From: JBQTII01 sp052388275
GTDB taxonomy: Bacteria; Actinomycetota; Actinomycetes; Sporichthyales; Sporichthyaceae
DNA length: 64,000 bases
Direction: 5' to 3'
NCBI GenBank assembly: GCA_052388275.1
Contig: JBQTII010000036.1
Location: 1-64,000, forward strand
In this document: positions 16,628 to 24,663 of the stretch, one piece after another
Position numbering within the stretch: the stretch's first letter is position 1
How the letters are laid out: each line of letters begins with the position of its first letter
The notes under the pieces: generated by a model
Seen by the model: the letters and a program-made list of their open reading frames with translations, nothing else
Databases searched by the model: none
Told to the model about the DNA's origin: nothing
Translations under genes and position numbers: made by a program

Positions 16628-17629
16628 ATGGCGACGATGAAGGCAGCCGTGCTGCGTGGCCCGCACGACCTGGTGGTCGACGAAGTCCCGGTGCCGACCG
16701 ACCCCGATGTGGGCGATGTGATCCTGCGGGTGGAGAAGACCGCGATCTGCGGAACCGACCTGCACCCTTATGAAGGACGTCTGGAGATCGAGGCCGACGT
16801 CCGCCCCGGCCACGAGTTCATCGGCACCGTGGTCGCGGTCGGCGAGGGCGTCGGGCTCTTCTCCGAGGGCGACCGCGGCGTAGCGTCCTGCGTGGTGAAC
16901 TGTGGCTTCTGCCGGATGTGCCGCAAACAGCAGCCCGGGCGCTGCGTCGGGATGCGGATGTACGGCATGGGCCTGACGTTCGGTGGGCTCGACGGCGGGC
17001 AATCGGAGTACGTCCTCGTCCCCTCCGCTGATCTGACCATGCGTCGCATCCCCGAGGGCACGAAGGGAACGGACGAGGACTTTCTCTTCGTCGGTGACAT
17101 CATGACCACCGGCTACGAAGCGGTCCGGGCACACTCGGTGCCCGGCGACACCGTGGCGATCGTCGGGGCGGGACCGGTCGGCTTGTGCGCGGCGATGGCG
17201 GGCGTGGCTCTCGGCGCGGGCCAGGTGATCGTGATCGACCGGGTACCCGACCGGCTCAAGCAGGCCGAGTCCATCGGGGCGATCGCGGTCAACATCGAGG
17301 CGTCCAGTGCGCTTGACGCCGTGATGGACCTGACCGAGTGGCTCGGTGCCGATCTCGTCGTCGACGCGGTGGGGCACCCGTCCGCGCTGGCCACCGCCTG
17401 CCATCTGCCGCGCTCGGGCGGCACGCTCGCGATCCCGGGGGTCTACGCGGAGGAGTCGCTCGAGCTTCCGTTCGGGCAGCTCTGGCTCAAGGGAATCAAG
17501 ATTCAGGGCGGCGCGTCGTACTTCACGGTCGACATGGACGAGGTCCTGGCCCTGATCGCCGCCGGCCGGCTCACGCCCTCGCAGATCATTTCCCACCGCA
17601 TGGCGCTGAGCGAGGCGACCGAGGCCTAG
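16628..17629 (+). CDS. Zinc-dependent alcohol dehydrogenase with premature amber stop
   Basis: A medium-chain zinc alcohol dehydrogenase. Catalytic zinc ligands are Cys41 (AICGTDLH) and His62-Glu63 (GHEFIG); the structural zinc lobe is NCGFCRMCRKQQPGRC; the NAD(P)-binding loop is GAGPVG. The frame meets TAG at 17627-17629 after 333 residues. Past it, the same frame reads RMFEAREATKILLDPTR and stops at TGA 17681-17683, which is the usual C-terminus of this family, where a Tyr normally stands at the TAG position. The protein therefore either lacks its last 18 residues, is read through, or has a sequencing error. It lies between the SCP2 and P450 genes. Confidence 0.88.
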   Translation: MATMKAAVLRGPHDLVVDEVPVPTDPDVGDVILRVEKTAICGTDLHPYEGRLEIEADVRPGHEFIGTVVAVGEGVGLFSEGDRGVASCVVNCGFCRMCRKQQPGRCVGMRMYGMGLTFGGLDGGQSEYVLVPSADLTMRRIPEGTKGTDEDFLFVGDIMTTGYEAVRAHSVPGDTVAIVGAGPVGLCAAMAGVALGAGQVIVIDRVPDRLKQAESIGAIAVNIEASSALDAVMDLTEWLGADLVVDAVGHPSALATACHLPRSGGTLAIPGVYAEESLELPFGQLWLKGIKIQGGASYFTVDMDEVLALIAAGRLTPSQIISHRMALSEATEA

Positions 17630-17732
17630 CGCATGTTCGAGGCCCGTGAGGCCACCAAGATCCTGCTCGATCCCACCCGCTGATCGCTGCCCCGGGCGAG
17701 GGCTTGCTCGCGTCCCGGTTCAGGAGGCCACG

Positions 17733-19058
17733 ATGACCACGTCCGAACTGCCCGACGTCGACTGGGACGACGACCAGGAGAACTTCCTCCTGGCAACGCA
17801 CGAGAACAAGCCGGACTACGACCCGGTCGACGTCTCGTCCAAGGCGTTCTGGGGACAGCTGCTCGAAGACCAGGACCGCTCCTTCGCAATTCTGCGGCGC
17901 GAACGTCCGGTGTCGTGGCAGCGCCCGGTCGAGGACGCGGTCACCCCCGACCCGGACGACCCCGGCTTCTGGGCGCTGACCCGGCTGGCGGACATCCAGA
18001 AGGTGAGCCGCGACGCCGAGACCTTCATCTCCGGCCAGGGCGTGCTGTTCGACATGCTGCCCAAGATCTTCCTGGAGATGTCGCAGTCCTTCCTGGCGAT
18101 GGACGACCCGGAGCACGCGAAGCTGCGCCGCCTGGTCTCGGCTGCTTACACCCCGAAACAGGTCCGGCGGATGGACGAGAAGATCCGGGCGATCGTCAGG
18201 CGGTGCGTAGACGACATCGCAGGCAAGGGCTCGATCGACTTCCCGGTGGAGTTCTCCTCGCGGGTGCCGCTGATGACGCACTGCGAGATCTGGGGTGTGC
18301 CCGAGCACCTGCGGGCGGAGACCGGTGCCGCCGCGAGCGACGTCGTCGCCTGGTGTGACCCGATTGCACTTGGCGACCGGGACCCGCAGGAGGTCCAGAC
18401 CGAGGCGTGCGTGCGGCTGCATGACATCGCCGCCGAGATGATTGAGGTCCGCCTGAAGGAACCTCGTGAAGACCTCATGCAGGCGCTGATGGACGCCGAG
18501 GTGGACGGGGAGAAGCTCGACGAAGCCCAGATCGGCGCGTTCTTCGTGCTGAACTCAGTGGCCGGGACCGACACCACACAGCACACCACCACCTTCGGCG
18601 TGATGGGGATGACCGAGTTCCCGGAGCAGAAGAGTTGGCTGATGGCCGACTTCGACAATCGCATCGACACGGCGATCGAGGAGTTCATCCGGTTCGGCAC
18701 CCCGGTGATGACCTTCCGGCGCACCGCGGTCAAGGAGACCGAAATTGCCGGACAGCAGATCATGCCGGGAGACAAGGTCGTCTTCCTCTACGCCTCGGGC
18801 AACCGGGACGACACGGCGATCGAGAAGCCGTGGGAGCTCAACCTGGCCCGGGATCCCAACCCGCACTGCGGCTTCGGCGGCGGTGGGGTGCATTACTGCC
18901 TCGGGAACCAGCTTGCAAAGATGATGCTTCGGCACATCTTCAAGGAGCTGCTCTTCCGGATTCCGGAGTTCACCGTCAGCAACCCGCAGTTCATGGGGAC
19001 CAACTTCATGCGGGCGGTGACCCACCTGGACTTCGCGTTCACGCCCGAACAACGCTAG
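17733..19058 (+). CDS. Cytochrome P450 (first component of a three-gene monooxygenase)
   Basis: A 441-residue soluble bacterial P450. The I-helix oxygen-binding motif is AGTDTTQH near residue 277, the ExxR pair is in EEFIRFGTP, and the heme loop FGGGGVHYCLGNQLA provides the thiolate Cys near residue 388. ATG 17733 follows AGGAGG. The ferredoxin starts 8 bp after its stop and the reductase follows, so this set should be self-sufficient for hydroxylation. Its sequence is strikingly close to the P450 at 27663 (shared DVSSK-FW, SFAILR-ERPV-WQRP-EDAV-PDPDDPG blocks), suggesting related substrates. Confidence 0.95.
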   Translation: MTTSELPDVDWDDDQENFLLATHENKPDYDPVDVSSKAFWGQLLEDQDRSFAILRRERPVSWQRPVEDAVTPDPDDPGFWALTRLADIQKVSRDAETFISGQGVLFDMLPKIFLEMSQSFLAMDDPEHAKLRRLVSAAYTPKQVRRMDEKIRAIVRRCVDDIAGKGSIDFPVEFSSRVPLMTHCEIWGVPEHLRAETGAAASDVVAWCDPIALGDRDPQEVQTEACVRLHDIAAEMIEVRLKEPREDLMQALMDAEVDGEKLDEAQIGAFFVLNSVAGTDTTQHTTTFGVMGMTEFPEQKSWLMADFDNRIDTAIEEFIRFGTPVMTFRRTAVKETEIAGQQIMPGDKVVFLYASGNRDDTAIEKPWELNLARDPNPHCGFGGGGVHYCLGNQLAKMMLRHIFKELLFRIPEFTVSNPQFMGTNFMRAVTHLDFAFTPEQR

Positions 19059-19065
19059 GAGAATC

Positions 19066-19260
19066 ATGCGCATCGTCGTCGACTACGTGAAGTGCACCGG
19101 CCTGGGCATGTGCGAGGCCGAAGCGCCGGACCTGTTCGAGGTCCAGGACGACGGCAGCCTCAAGGTGCTCAACGACCACCCAGGCTCGCACGAGCTTGCC
19201 GCGGCCCAGGCCGCCGTCGACTCCTGCCCGACCGAGGCGCTCTCGCTCGTCGAGGACTGA
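19066..19260 (+). CDS. 3Fe-4S-type ferredoxin
   Basis: This 64-residue ferredoxin has the single-cluster pattern of P450 partners: Cys in VKCTGLGMCEA spaced C-x5-C, then a distant Cys-Pro in DSCPTEAL. One canonical cysteine of the 4Fe-4S motif is missing, so a 3Fe-4S cluster is expected. The acidic surface fits docking to a P450. ATG 19066 has AGGAG just upstream. It sits between the P450 and the reductase and should carry electrons between them. Confidence 0.92.
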   Translation: MRIVVDYVKCTGLGMCEAEAPDLFEVQDDGSLKVLNDHPGSHELAAAQAAVDSCPTEALSLVED

Positions 19261-19263
19261 GCG

Positions 19264-20493
19264 GTGCCAGAACCACCACTGGTCATCGTCGGGGCCTCGC
19301 TGGCCGGGCTGCGTGCGGTGGAGTCCGCCCGTAAGTCCGGGTACAGCGGACCGATCACGCTGATCGGCAATGAGGTCCATCTGCCCTACGATCGCCCGCC
19401 GCTGTCCAAGGCGTTCCTGGACGTCGGGGCCGATCTCGACGGCGCGCCGGTGCGCCCGATCTTCCGCGACGAGGCGACCTTGCGCGACGAGCTCGGTGTG
19501 GACCTGCACTTGGGCCACGCGGCCACCGGGCTCGACCCCGTCGCCCGCGAGGTGCACGTCGGCGATGACGCGGTGGCGTACAGCTCGCTGATCATCGCGA
19601 CCGGTGGCGAGGCCCGGATGATCCCCGGCGGGGAATCGCTGGCCGGCGTGCACGTCTTGCGCACCCTGGACGACGCGATCGCGATCCGCGCGGCCCTGGA
19701 CGCCGGCGCACGCACGGTCGTGGTCGGCGCTGGATTCATCGGGTCCGAGGTCGCCTCCGCGGCACGCAAGCGCGGCCTGGAGGTCACCGTGCTGGAGGCG
19801 CTGCCGGTCCCGCTGGTGCGCTCGGTCGGCGAGGCCACCGGCCGGGTGGCCGCCGAATTGCACGCGCAGTTCGGCACCGACCTGCGCTGCGGGGTCGGCG
19901 TCGCCGGGCTGGCCGGCGGTGCGCACGTCGAAAAAGTGCTGCTCGACAACGCCGAGGTCGTCGAGGCCGACCTGGTCGTCGTCGGCATCGGGGTATGCCC
20001 GGCCACCGGCTGGCTTGCGGGCTCTGGCATCGCTTTGCATGAGCGCGACGGCGGCATCCTGTGCGACGCGACGCTCGCGACCTCGCTGCCGGCCGTCTAC
20101 GCCGCCGGTGACGTCGCGCATTTCCCGAACCCGCTCTTCGACGGCGAACTCATGCGCCTGGAGCACTGGACCAATGCTGCCGAGCAGGGCGCGCTGTCCG
20201 CTCGCAACGCGCTCAACCCCGCCGAGGCGGGTGAATCAGCCGCGGTCCCGTACTTCTGGTCGGACTGGTACGACTCCCGGATCCAGTTCGTCGGCATCCC
20301 GCGCGCGGATGAGATTCGCGTCGTGTCCGCGGAGCTGGGGGAGGAGAAGTTCCTCGCCCTCTACCGTCGCGGGGAGCGCCTGGGCGGCGTGCTGACCGTC
20401 AACCGGCAGAGCCAGATCATGAAGTACAAGCGCCTGATCAACCAGCGCGCCACCTGGGACGACGCGCTCGCCTTCGCCGGGGCGACGGGCTAG
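19264..20493 (+). CDS. FAD-dependent ferredoxin reductase
   Basis: A 409-residue pyridine-nucleotide-disulfide-type oxidoreductase without a redox disulfide. FAD binds at VIVGASLAGLRAVES; NADH at VVVGAGFIGSEVASAARKRG; the second FAD segment is VYAAGDVAHFPN. The C-terminal domain matches rubredoxin/ferredoxin reductases. It should move electrons from NAD(P)H to the upstream ferredoxin and on to the P450s of the window. GTG 19264 begins 3 bp after the ferredoxin stop, with GAGGA inside that gene's end. As the only ferredoxin reductase here, it may serve all four P450s. Confidence 0.93.
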   Translation: MPEPPLVIVGASLAGLRAVESARKSGYSGPITLIGNEVHLPYDRPPLSKAFLDVGADLDGAPVRPIFRDEATLRDELGVDLHLGHAATGLDPVAREVHVGDDAVAYSSLIIATGGEARMIPGGESLAGVHVLRTLDDAIAIRAALDAGARTVVVGAGFIGSEVASAARKRGLEVTVLEALPVPLVRSVGEATGRVAAELHAQFGTDLRCGVGVAGLAGGAHVEKVLLDNAEVVEADLVVVGIGVCPATGWLAGSGIALHERDGGILCDATLATSLPAVYAAGDVAHFPNPLFDGELMRLEHWTNAAEQGALSARNALNPAEAGESAAVPYFWSDWYDSRIQFVGIPRADEIRVVSAELGEEKFLALYRRGERLGGVLTVNRQSQIMKYKRLINQRATWDDALAFAGATG

Positions 20494-20810
<317 letters not shown>

Positions 20811-21773
20811 ATGCGCGCATACATGGCCGATGGCGGCGGCCCATTCACCGTCCAGCAAGCGATCGAGTCGGGGCTGACCGCGGACGACATCAGGGCGGGA
20901 GTGCGCCGCAGGGAATTGGTGCGACTGCGGCGAGCGGTGCTTGTCACCGCCGGCGATCGTGCGGTCGCGGCCCGCTCCGCGGCGACGCTGCACGCGCAGG
21001 ACGTCGCGGCGGTGATGCTCGCTCTGCGTCGTTCGCGGGTGGTTGCGGCGGGGGCCTCAGCTGCCCGTATCTACGACCTGGAGTTCATGCCTCCGGCGCC
21101 ACCGGACGACATCGTCCTACTCTCTGACGACGCCACGGTCTCGGGTACCCATCGCGACGGGTACTACCTGCGTCGGGCTCCACTGCCGGCCGAACACCTC
21201 GCCCATCGTCACGGGGTGCCGATCACGACGGCGGCCAGGACCCTGCTCGACCTGACGTCCACGATGGACCTTGCGGCGGGTGTGGCGCTCGTGGAGTCGG
21301 CCTACCACCTCAAATGCGTCGGGCGCCCGGAGCTTCTCGCCATGCTGGAGCAGGCCGACGGGCGCCCCGGGGTCACGCGGGCCCGCGCGTCGTTCTACTT
21401 CGCTGCGCCGGGCGCGGAGTCGGTGTTAGAGTCGGTCTCAAGAGTGACGATGCATCAGATCGGTGTGCCTGCCCCGCTCACCCAGGTCACCCTGATCGAG
21501 GAACGTCCGCAGATCCGAGCCGACTTCTACTGGCCGCAGTACCGCCTTGTCGGCGAGGCGGACGGAATGACGAAGTACCTCGGCGGGGCGGGCGGCGCCC
21601 GCACTCTCGATGTGGTTCGGGCAGAGCGGCAACGGGAGCAGCGCCTTCGCGATGCAGGGTACGACATCGTGCGGTGGGACTGGTCGACGGCGCAAAGCCC
21701 CAGCCTGCTCGCCGCCCGGTTGAACGCGGCGTTCGATCGGGCGACCCAACGCCTTGCGGGGCAGTCCAGCTGA
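20811..21773 (+). CDS. AbiEi-antitoxin-like N-terminus with DUF559-type nuclease-like domain
   Basis: The 320-residue protein has an N-terminal winged-helix-like segment (about 1-60; FTVQQAIESGLTADDIRAGV, then LVRLRRAVLV), typical of actinobacterial proteins annotated as AbiEi-family antitoxin domain. The C-terminal 110 residues have a restriction-endonuclease-like layout seen in DUF559/Vsr proteins: RADFYW, LVGEADGMTKY and LRDAGYDIVRWDW. The Asp, Glu-x-Asp and Lys could form a metal site. ATG 20811 or 20823 are both possible starts. No AbiEii toxin partner is present, so a toxin-antitoxin role is unproven. Repeats flank it on both sides. Confidence 0.7.
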   Translation: MRAYMADGGGPFTVQQAIESGLTADDIRAGVRRRELVRLRRAVLVTAGDRAVAARSAATLHAQDVAAVMLALRRSRVVAAGASAARIYDLEFMPPAPPDDIVLLSDDATVSGTHRDGYYLRRAPLPAEHLAHRHGVPITTAARTLLDLTSTMDLAAGVALVESAYHLKCVGRPELLAMLEQADGRPGVTRARASFYFAAPGAESVLESVSRVTMHQIGVPAPLTQVTLIEERPQIRADFYWPQYRLVGEADGMTKYLGGAGGARTLDVVRAERQREQRLRDAGYDIVRWDWSTAQSPSLLAARLNAAFDRATQRLAGQSS

Positions 21774-21826
21774 TTGCGGAGCGTGCCCCCCGCCCCGCCC
21801 CGGCAATCGTTGGCGGCTCCCTCCCC

Positions 21827-21924
21827 CATGCGCGGGGCGTGCACTTCCATGCGCGGGGCGTGCACTTCCATGCGCCGGCGACCGGATCAGGGCTCCTAAT
21901 CTGGTCGCCCGCTCATGAATGAGC
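21827..21924. repeat. Repeat cluster downstream of AbiEi-like gene
   Basis: Two perfect 21-bp tandem units (21827-21847 and 21848-21868), each with CATGCGCGGGGCGTGCACTT, are followed by an imperfect palindrome with GGCGACC and GGTCGCC ends (21877-21909) and then GCTCATGAATGAGC (21911-21924). These are the same building blocks as in the two 40-bp copies before the gene, in rearranged order. Confidence 0.65.
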
Positions 21925-21931
21925 AGTCGGC

Positions 21932-22030
21932 TGGGGCGGATGGGGCGGATGGGGTGAATGGTCGAATGGGGCGGATGGGGTGGATGGGGTGACTGGGGTG
22001 GATGGGGCGGATGGGGCGGACGGGGTGGGG
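21932..22030 (+). repeat. G-rich 9-bp tandem repeat
   Basis: About ten 9-bp units of TGGGGCGGA or TGGGGTGGA (one unit is 8 bp) run without coding sense between the AbiEi-like gene and the thiolase stop. More than four G4 runs in series give the plus strand strong G-quadruplex potential. It lies just past the thiolase stop and could influence 3'-end formation; this is not proven. Confidence 0.6.
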
Positions 22031-22041
22031 TGCGCCCGAAG

Positions 22042-23214
22042 TTACAGCAGCTCGATGATGGTGGCGTTGGCCATGCCGCCGGCCTCGCACATGGTCTGCA
22101 GGCCGTAGCGGATGCCGCCCGCGCGCATGTGGTGCACCAGCGTCGTCATGAGGCGGGCGCCGGAGCCGCCGAGCGGGTGCCCCAGGGCGATTGCGCCGCC
22201 GTTGGGGTTCAGCTTCTTGGCCAGCGGGGTGTCCGAATCGCCGATCTCGGCCAGCCAGGCCAGCGGCACCGGCGCGAAGGCCTCGTTGACCTCGAACGCG
22301 CCGATGTCGGCGAGCGCGAGGCCGGACTTCGAGAGTGCCTTACGGGTCGCCGGGATTGGCGCGGTGAGCATGATGACGGGGTCATCGCCCGCGAGCACGC
22401 AGGTGTGGACGCGCGCGATCGGGGTCAGGCCCAGGGCGGCGGCCTTCTCCGACGTCATCATGAGCAGGGCGGCCGCGCCGTCGGTGATCTGCGAGCTGTT
22501 GGCGGCGGTGATCGAGCCGCCCTCGGGGCGAAAGACGGTCTTCAGGCCCGCGAGACCCTCCAGCGTCCCGCCGCGACGGATTCCTTCATCCGCGCTGACG
22601 TTGACCAGGTTGCCCTCGGCGTCGGGCGCGGTGATCGGGGCGATCTCGGCGTGGAACGCGCCGGAGTCCTGCGCGGCGGCGGCGCGGGCGTGGGATTCGA
22701 GCGCGTATTCGTCGAGCTGGGTGCGGGTGAACCCCCAGCGCTCGACCATCAGCTCCGCGCCGAGGCCCTGGTTCGGCATCGCGCCGTCGAAGCGGGCCGC
22801 GAAGCCGGGGCCGTGCGGGTCCTTGTCCAGCAGCGAGGAGAACATCGGGACCCGGGTCATGGACTCCACCCCGCCCGCCACCGCGATGTCGTAGTGGCCC
22901 GAGATCAGCCCGGCGGCAGCGAAGTGCACCGCCTGCTGGGAGGAGCCGCAGGCGCGGTCGACGGTGGTCGCGGTGACGCTCTCGGGCCAGCCGGCCGACA
23001 GCACGGCGCTGCGGGCGGTGTTCATGGCCTGCTCGCCGACCTGCATGACGGCGCCCCACACCACGTCGTCGATCAACACCGGGTCGATCCCGGTACGGGA
23101 TGTCAGAGCCCTGAGCACGTGGGCGGACAGCTCCACCGGGTGCACGCCCGCGAGGGCGCCGTTGCGCTTGCCCAGCGGGGTACGGACGGCATCGACGATG
23201 ACTGCGTCGCGCAT
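22042..23214 (-). CDS. Thiolase (acetyl-CoA acyltransferase)
   Basis: A 390-residue thiolase with all three catalytic elements: nucleophile Cys89 in DRACGSSQQ, His in GGAIALGHPLGGSGAR near 348, and Cys in MCEAGGMAN near 378. NEAFAPVPLAW is the usual active-site loop. It should cleave 3-ketoacyl-CoA to acetyl-CoA or propionyl-CoA and a shortened acyl-CoA; the biosynthetic direction is less likely in this setting. ATG 23214 is preceded by GAGG. The divergent partner is a GAF-LuxR regulator, and a perfect 18-bp palindrome lies between the two genes. Confidence 0.92.
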   Translation of the reverse strand: MRDAVIVDAVRTPLGKRNGALAGVHPVELSAHVLRALTSRTGIDPVLIDDVVWGAVMQVGEQAMNTARSAVLSAGWPESVTATTVDRACGSSQQAVHFAAAGLISGHYDIAVAGGVESMTRVPMFSSLLDKDPHGPGFAARFDGAMPNQGLGAELMVERWGFTRTQLDEYALESHARAAAAQDSGAFHAEIAPITAPDAEGNLVNVSADEGIRRGGTLEGLAGLKTVFRPEGGSITAANSSQITDGAAALLMMTSEKAAALGLTPIARVHTCVLAGDDPVIMLTAPIPATRKALSKSGLALADIGAFEVNEAFAPVPLAWLAEIGDSDTPLAKKLNPNGGAIALGHPLGGSGARLMTTLVHHMRAGGIRYGLQTMCEAGGMANATIIELL

Positions 23215-23270
23215 CGGAGAACCTCTTCATGTCGTAGACGGGCGGGTGCGGTAGTGCGATCAACAATGCC

Positions 23271-23301
23271 TACTGTCCAGTAAACAGTCAAGCTTGACTG
23301 T
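23271..23301. promoter_or_regulatory. Operators between thiolase and LuxR genes
   Basis: ACAGTCAAGCTTGACTGT (23284-23301) is an 18-bp perfect palindrome whose core CAGTCA-N4-TGACTG also occurs before plsB at 3064-3079. Beside it, TACTG-TC-CAGTA (23271-23282) is a second palindrome. They lie about 60-90 bp before the thiolase start and 70 bp before the LuxR start, well placed for control of either gene. Confidence 0.55.
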
Positions 23302-23370
23302 CAAAGGACACAGCCCGATAGGGTGTGATTGCGCCCACGTCCCAGGCGCCGGTTCGTCCCGAGGAGACCC

Positions 23371-24615
23371 ATGGCGATCGCCGCCTCGTCGCGGGTGGAG
23401 TCCATTCGCGCTCGCGACCCAGGAGACCCCTGGCCCGGGCGCGGGTACCTGCTGCCCGCAAGCCGGCGCGAGGAGCTGGCCGTCCTGCTTACGCGACTGC
23501 GCGAACTGACCGGCCGCGACGATCTTGGCACTGTCGACGAGGTTCCGGATTACGCCGGCGCGCACGACGTGGTGGCGCTGGGGTGGGACCTCGTACTCGG
23601 CCTGCTCGCGGGCAGGGACGCCGTTCTCGGCGACTGCGAGGTGGCCTCGCTGGCCGAGTTGCTGGGGGAACTCAAGGTCTTCGACGACCGGATCCGCGAC
23701 GAGCGTCTCGAGCTGCGGGAGAACGGCTTCGCCCGGGTCCGTGAGGCGCTCGCGCAGCTGCGTCGCATCGACAGCACCAGTGAGCTGGTCAACGAGGCCG
23801 CGGTCGCGGTGTGCAGCCTGGGATTCGACCGCGCGATCGTCTCGCGTATCGACGCCGGTTGCTGGCTCCCGGAGACCGTCTACGTGGGTCGCGACGGCCG
23901 CTGGGCGGAGGAGATCCTGGCGGCCGGCCGGGAGAACCCGCTACCGATCGACTCCTCGTTGGTGGAAAGCGAACTGGTGCGACGCGGGAGCGCTCTGCTG
24001 GTCTCCGACGTCCAGCAGAGCGAGACCGTGCACCGCCCCATCGCGGATGCCTCGATGTCGCGCTCCTACGTCGCTGCTCCGATCATCGCCCACGGCGCCG
24101 TGGTCGGATTCCTGCACGCCGACTGCTATTACCAGAAGCGCAATCTTGACGAGATCGACCGGGAGATCCTGGCGGCGTTCGGTGAGGGGTTGGGGTACGC
24201 CCTCGCACGCAGCGCTGTGCTCGACCGACTCCACGCGGTGCGGGCGGACCTCGGCAATCTCGTCGGTGGGGTGTCCTCCGCGCTGCCGCAGGCCGCCTGG
24301 TCGCTGCTCGGGACCCCGGCACCCGAGCGCGGCGACGGGCCCTCCGCGGGCCTGCTCGAGACCTTCCTGGCCCCGACCGAGGAAGGGCAGGGTGCGCTGA
24401 CCCGCCGGGAGATCGAAGTGCTGCGCCGGATGGCGGAGGGCGACACCAACGCCCGCATCGCCCGGCGCCTGGTGATCTCCGAGGGAACCGTCAAGACTCA
24501 CGTCAAACACATCCTGCGCAAGCTCGGCGCGGCCAACCGGGCCGAGGCCGTCTCGCGCTGGGTACATCAGGACCGCGGGCAACGCCCCAGCTCGACCCCT
24601 CGGAACGCAGAATAG
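23371..24615 (+). CDS. GAF-domain LuxR-family transcriptional regulator
   Basis: A 414-residue regulator. A helical N-terminal part (about 1-130) precedes a GAF-like sensor region (about 135-290: SELVNEAAVAVCSLGFDRAI, then APIIAHGAVVGFLHADCYY) and a C-terminal LuxR/GerE helix-turn-helix (about 344-405: LTRREIEVLRRMAEGDTNAR, then ISEGTVKTHVKHILRKLGAA). No phosphoacceptor domain is present, so it is ligand-controlled rather than a response regulator. ATG 23371 follows GAGGAG. It is divergent from the thiolase and 48 bp upstream of the aldehyde dehydrogenase, either of which it may control. Confidence 0.88.
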   Translation: MAIAASSRVESIRARDPGDPWPGRGYLLPASRREELAVLLTRLRELTGRDDLGTVDEVPDYAGAHDVVALGWDLVLGLLAGRDAVLGDCEVASLAELLGELKVFDDRIRDERLELRENGFARVREALAQLRRIDSTSELVNEAAVAVCSLGFDRAIVSRIDAGCWLPETVYVGRDGRWAEEILAAGRENPLPIDSSLVESELVRRGSALLVSDVQQSETVHRPIADASMSRSYVAAPIIAHGAVVGFLHADCYYQKRNLDEIDREILAAFGEGLGYALARSAVLDRLHAVRADLGNLVGGVSSALPQAAWSLLGTPAPERGDGPSAGLLETFLAPTEEGQGALTRREIEVLRRMAEGDTNARIARRLVISEGTVKTHVKHILRKLGAANRAEAVSRWVHQDRGQRPSSTPRNAE

Positions 24616-24663
24616 ACTCACCGTCCCCCGTCAGGCATCACCAGTACACGATCTGGAGCCCCC

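Noticed and set aside
21958..23283. 441-codon plus-strand ORF across the G-rich repeat and opposite the thiolase
   Set aside because: It begins in a tandem repeat and is the antisense of a thiolase with all catalytic residues.
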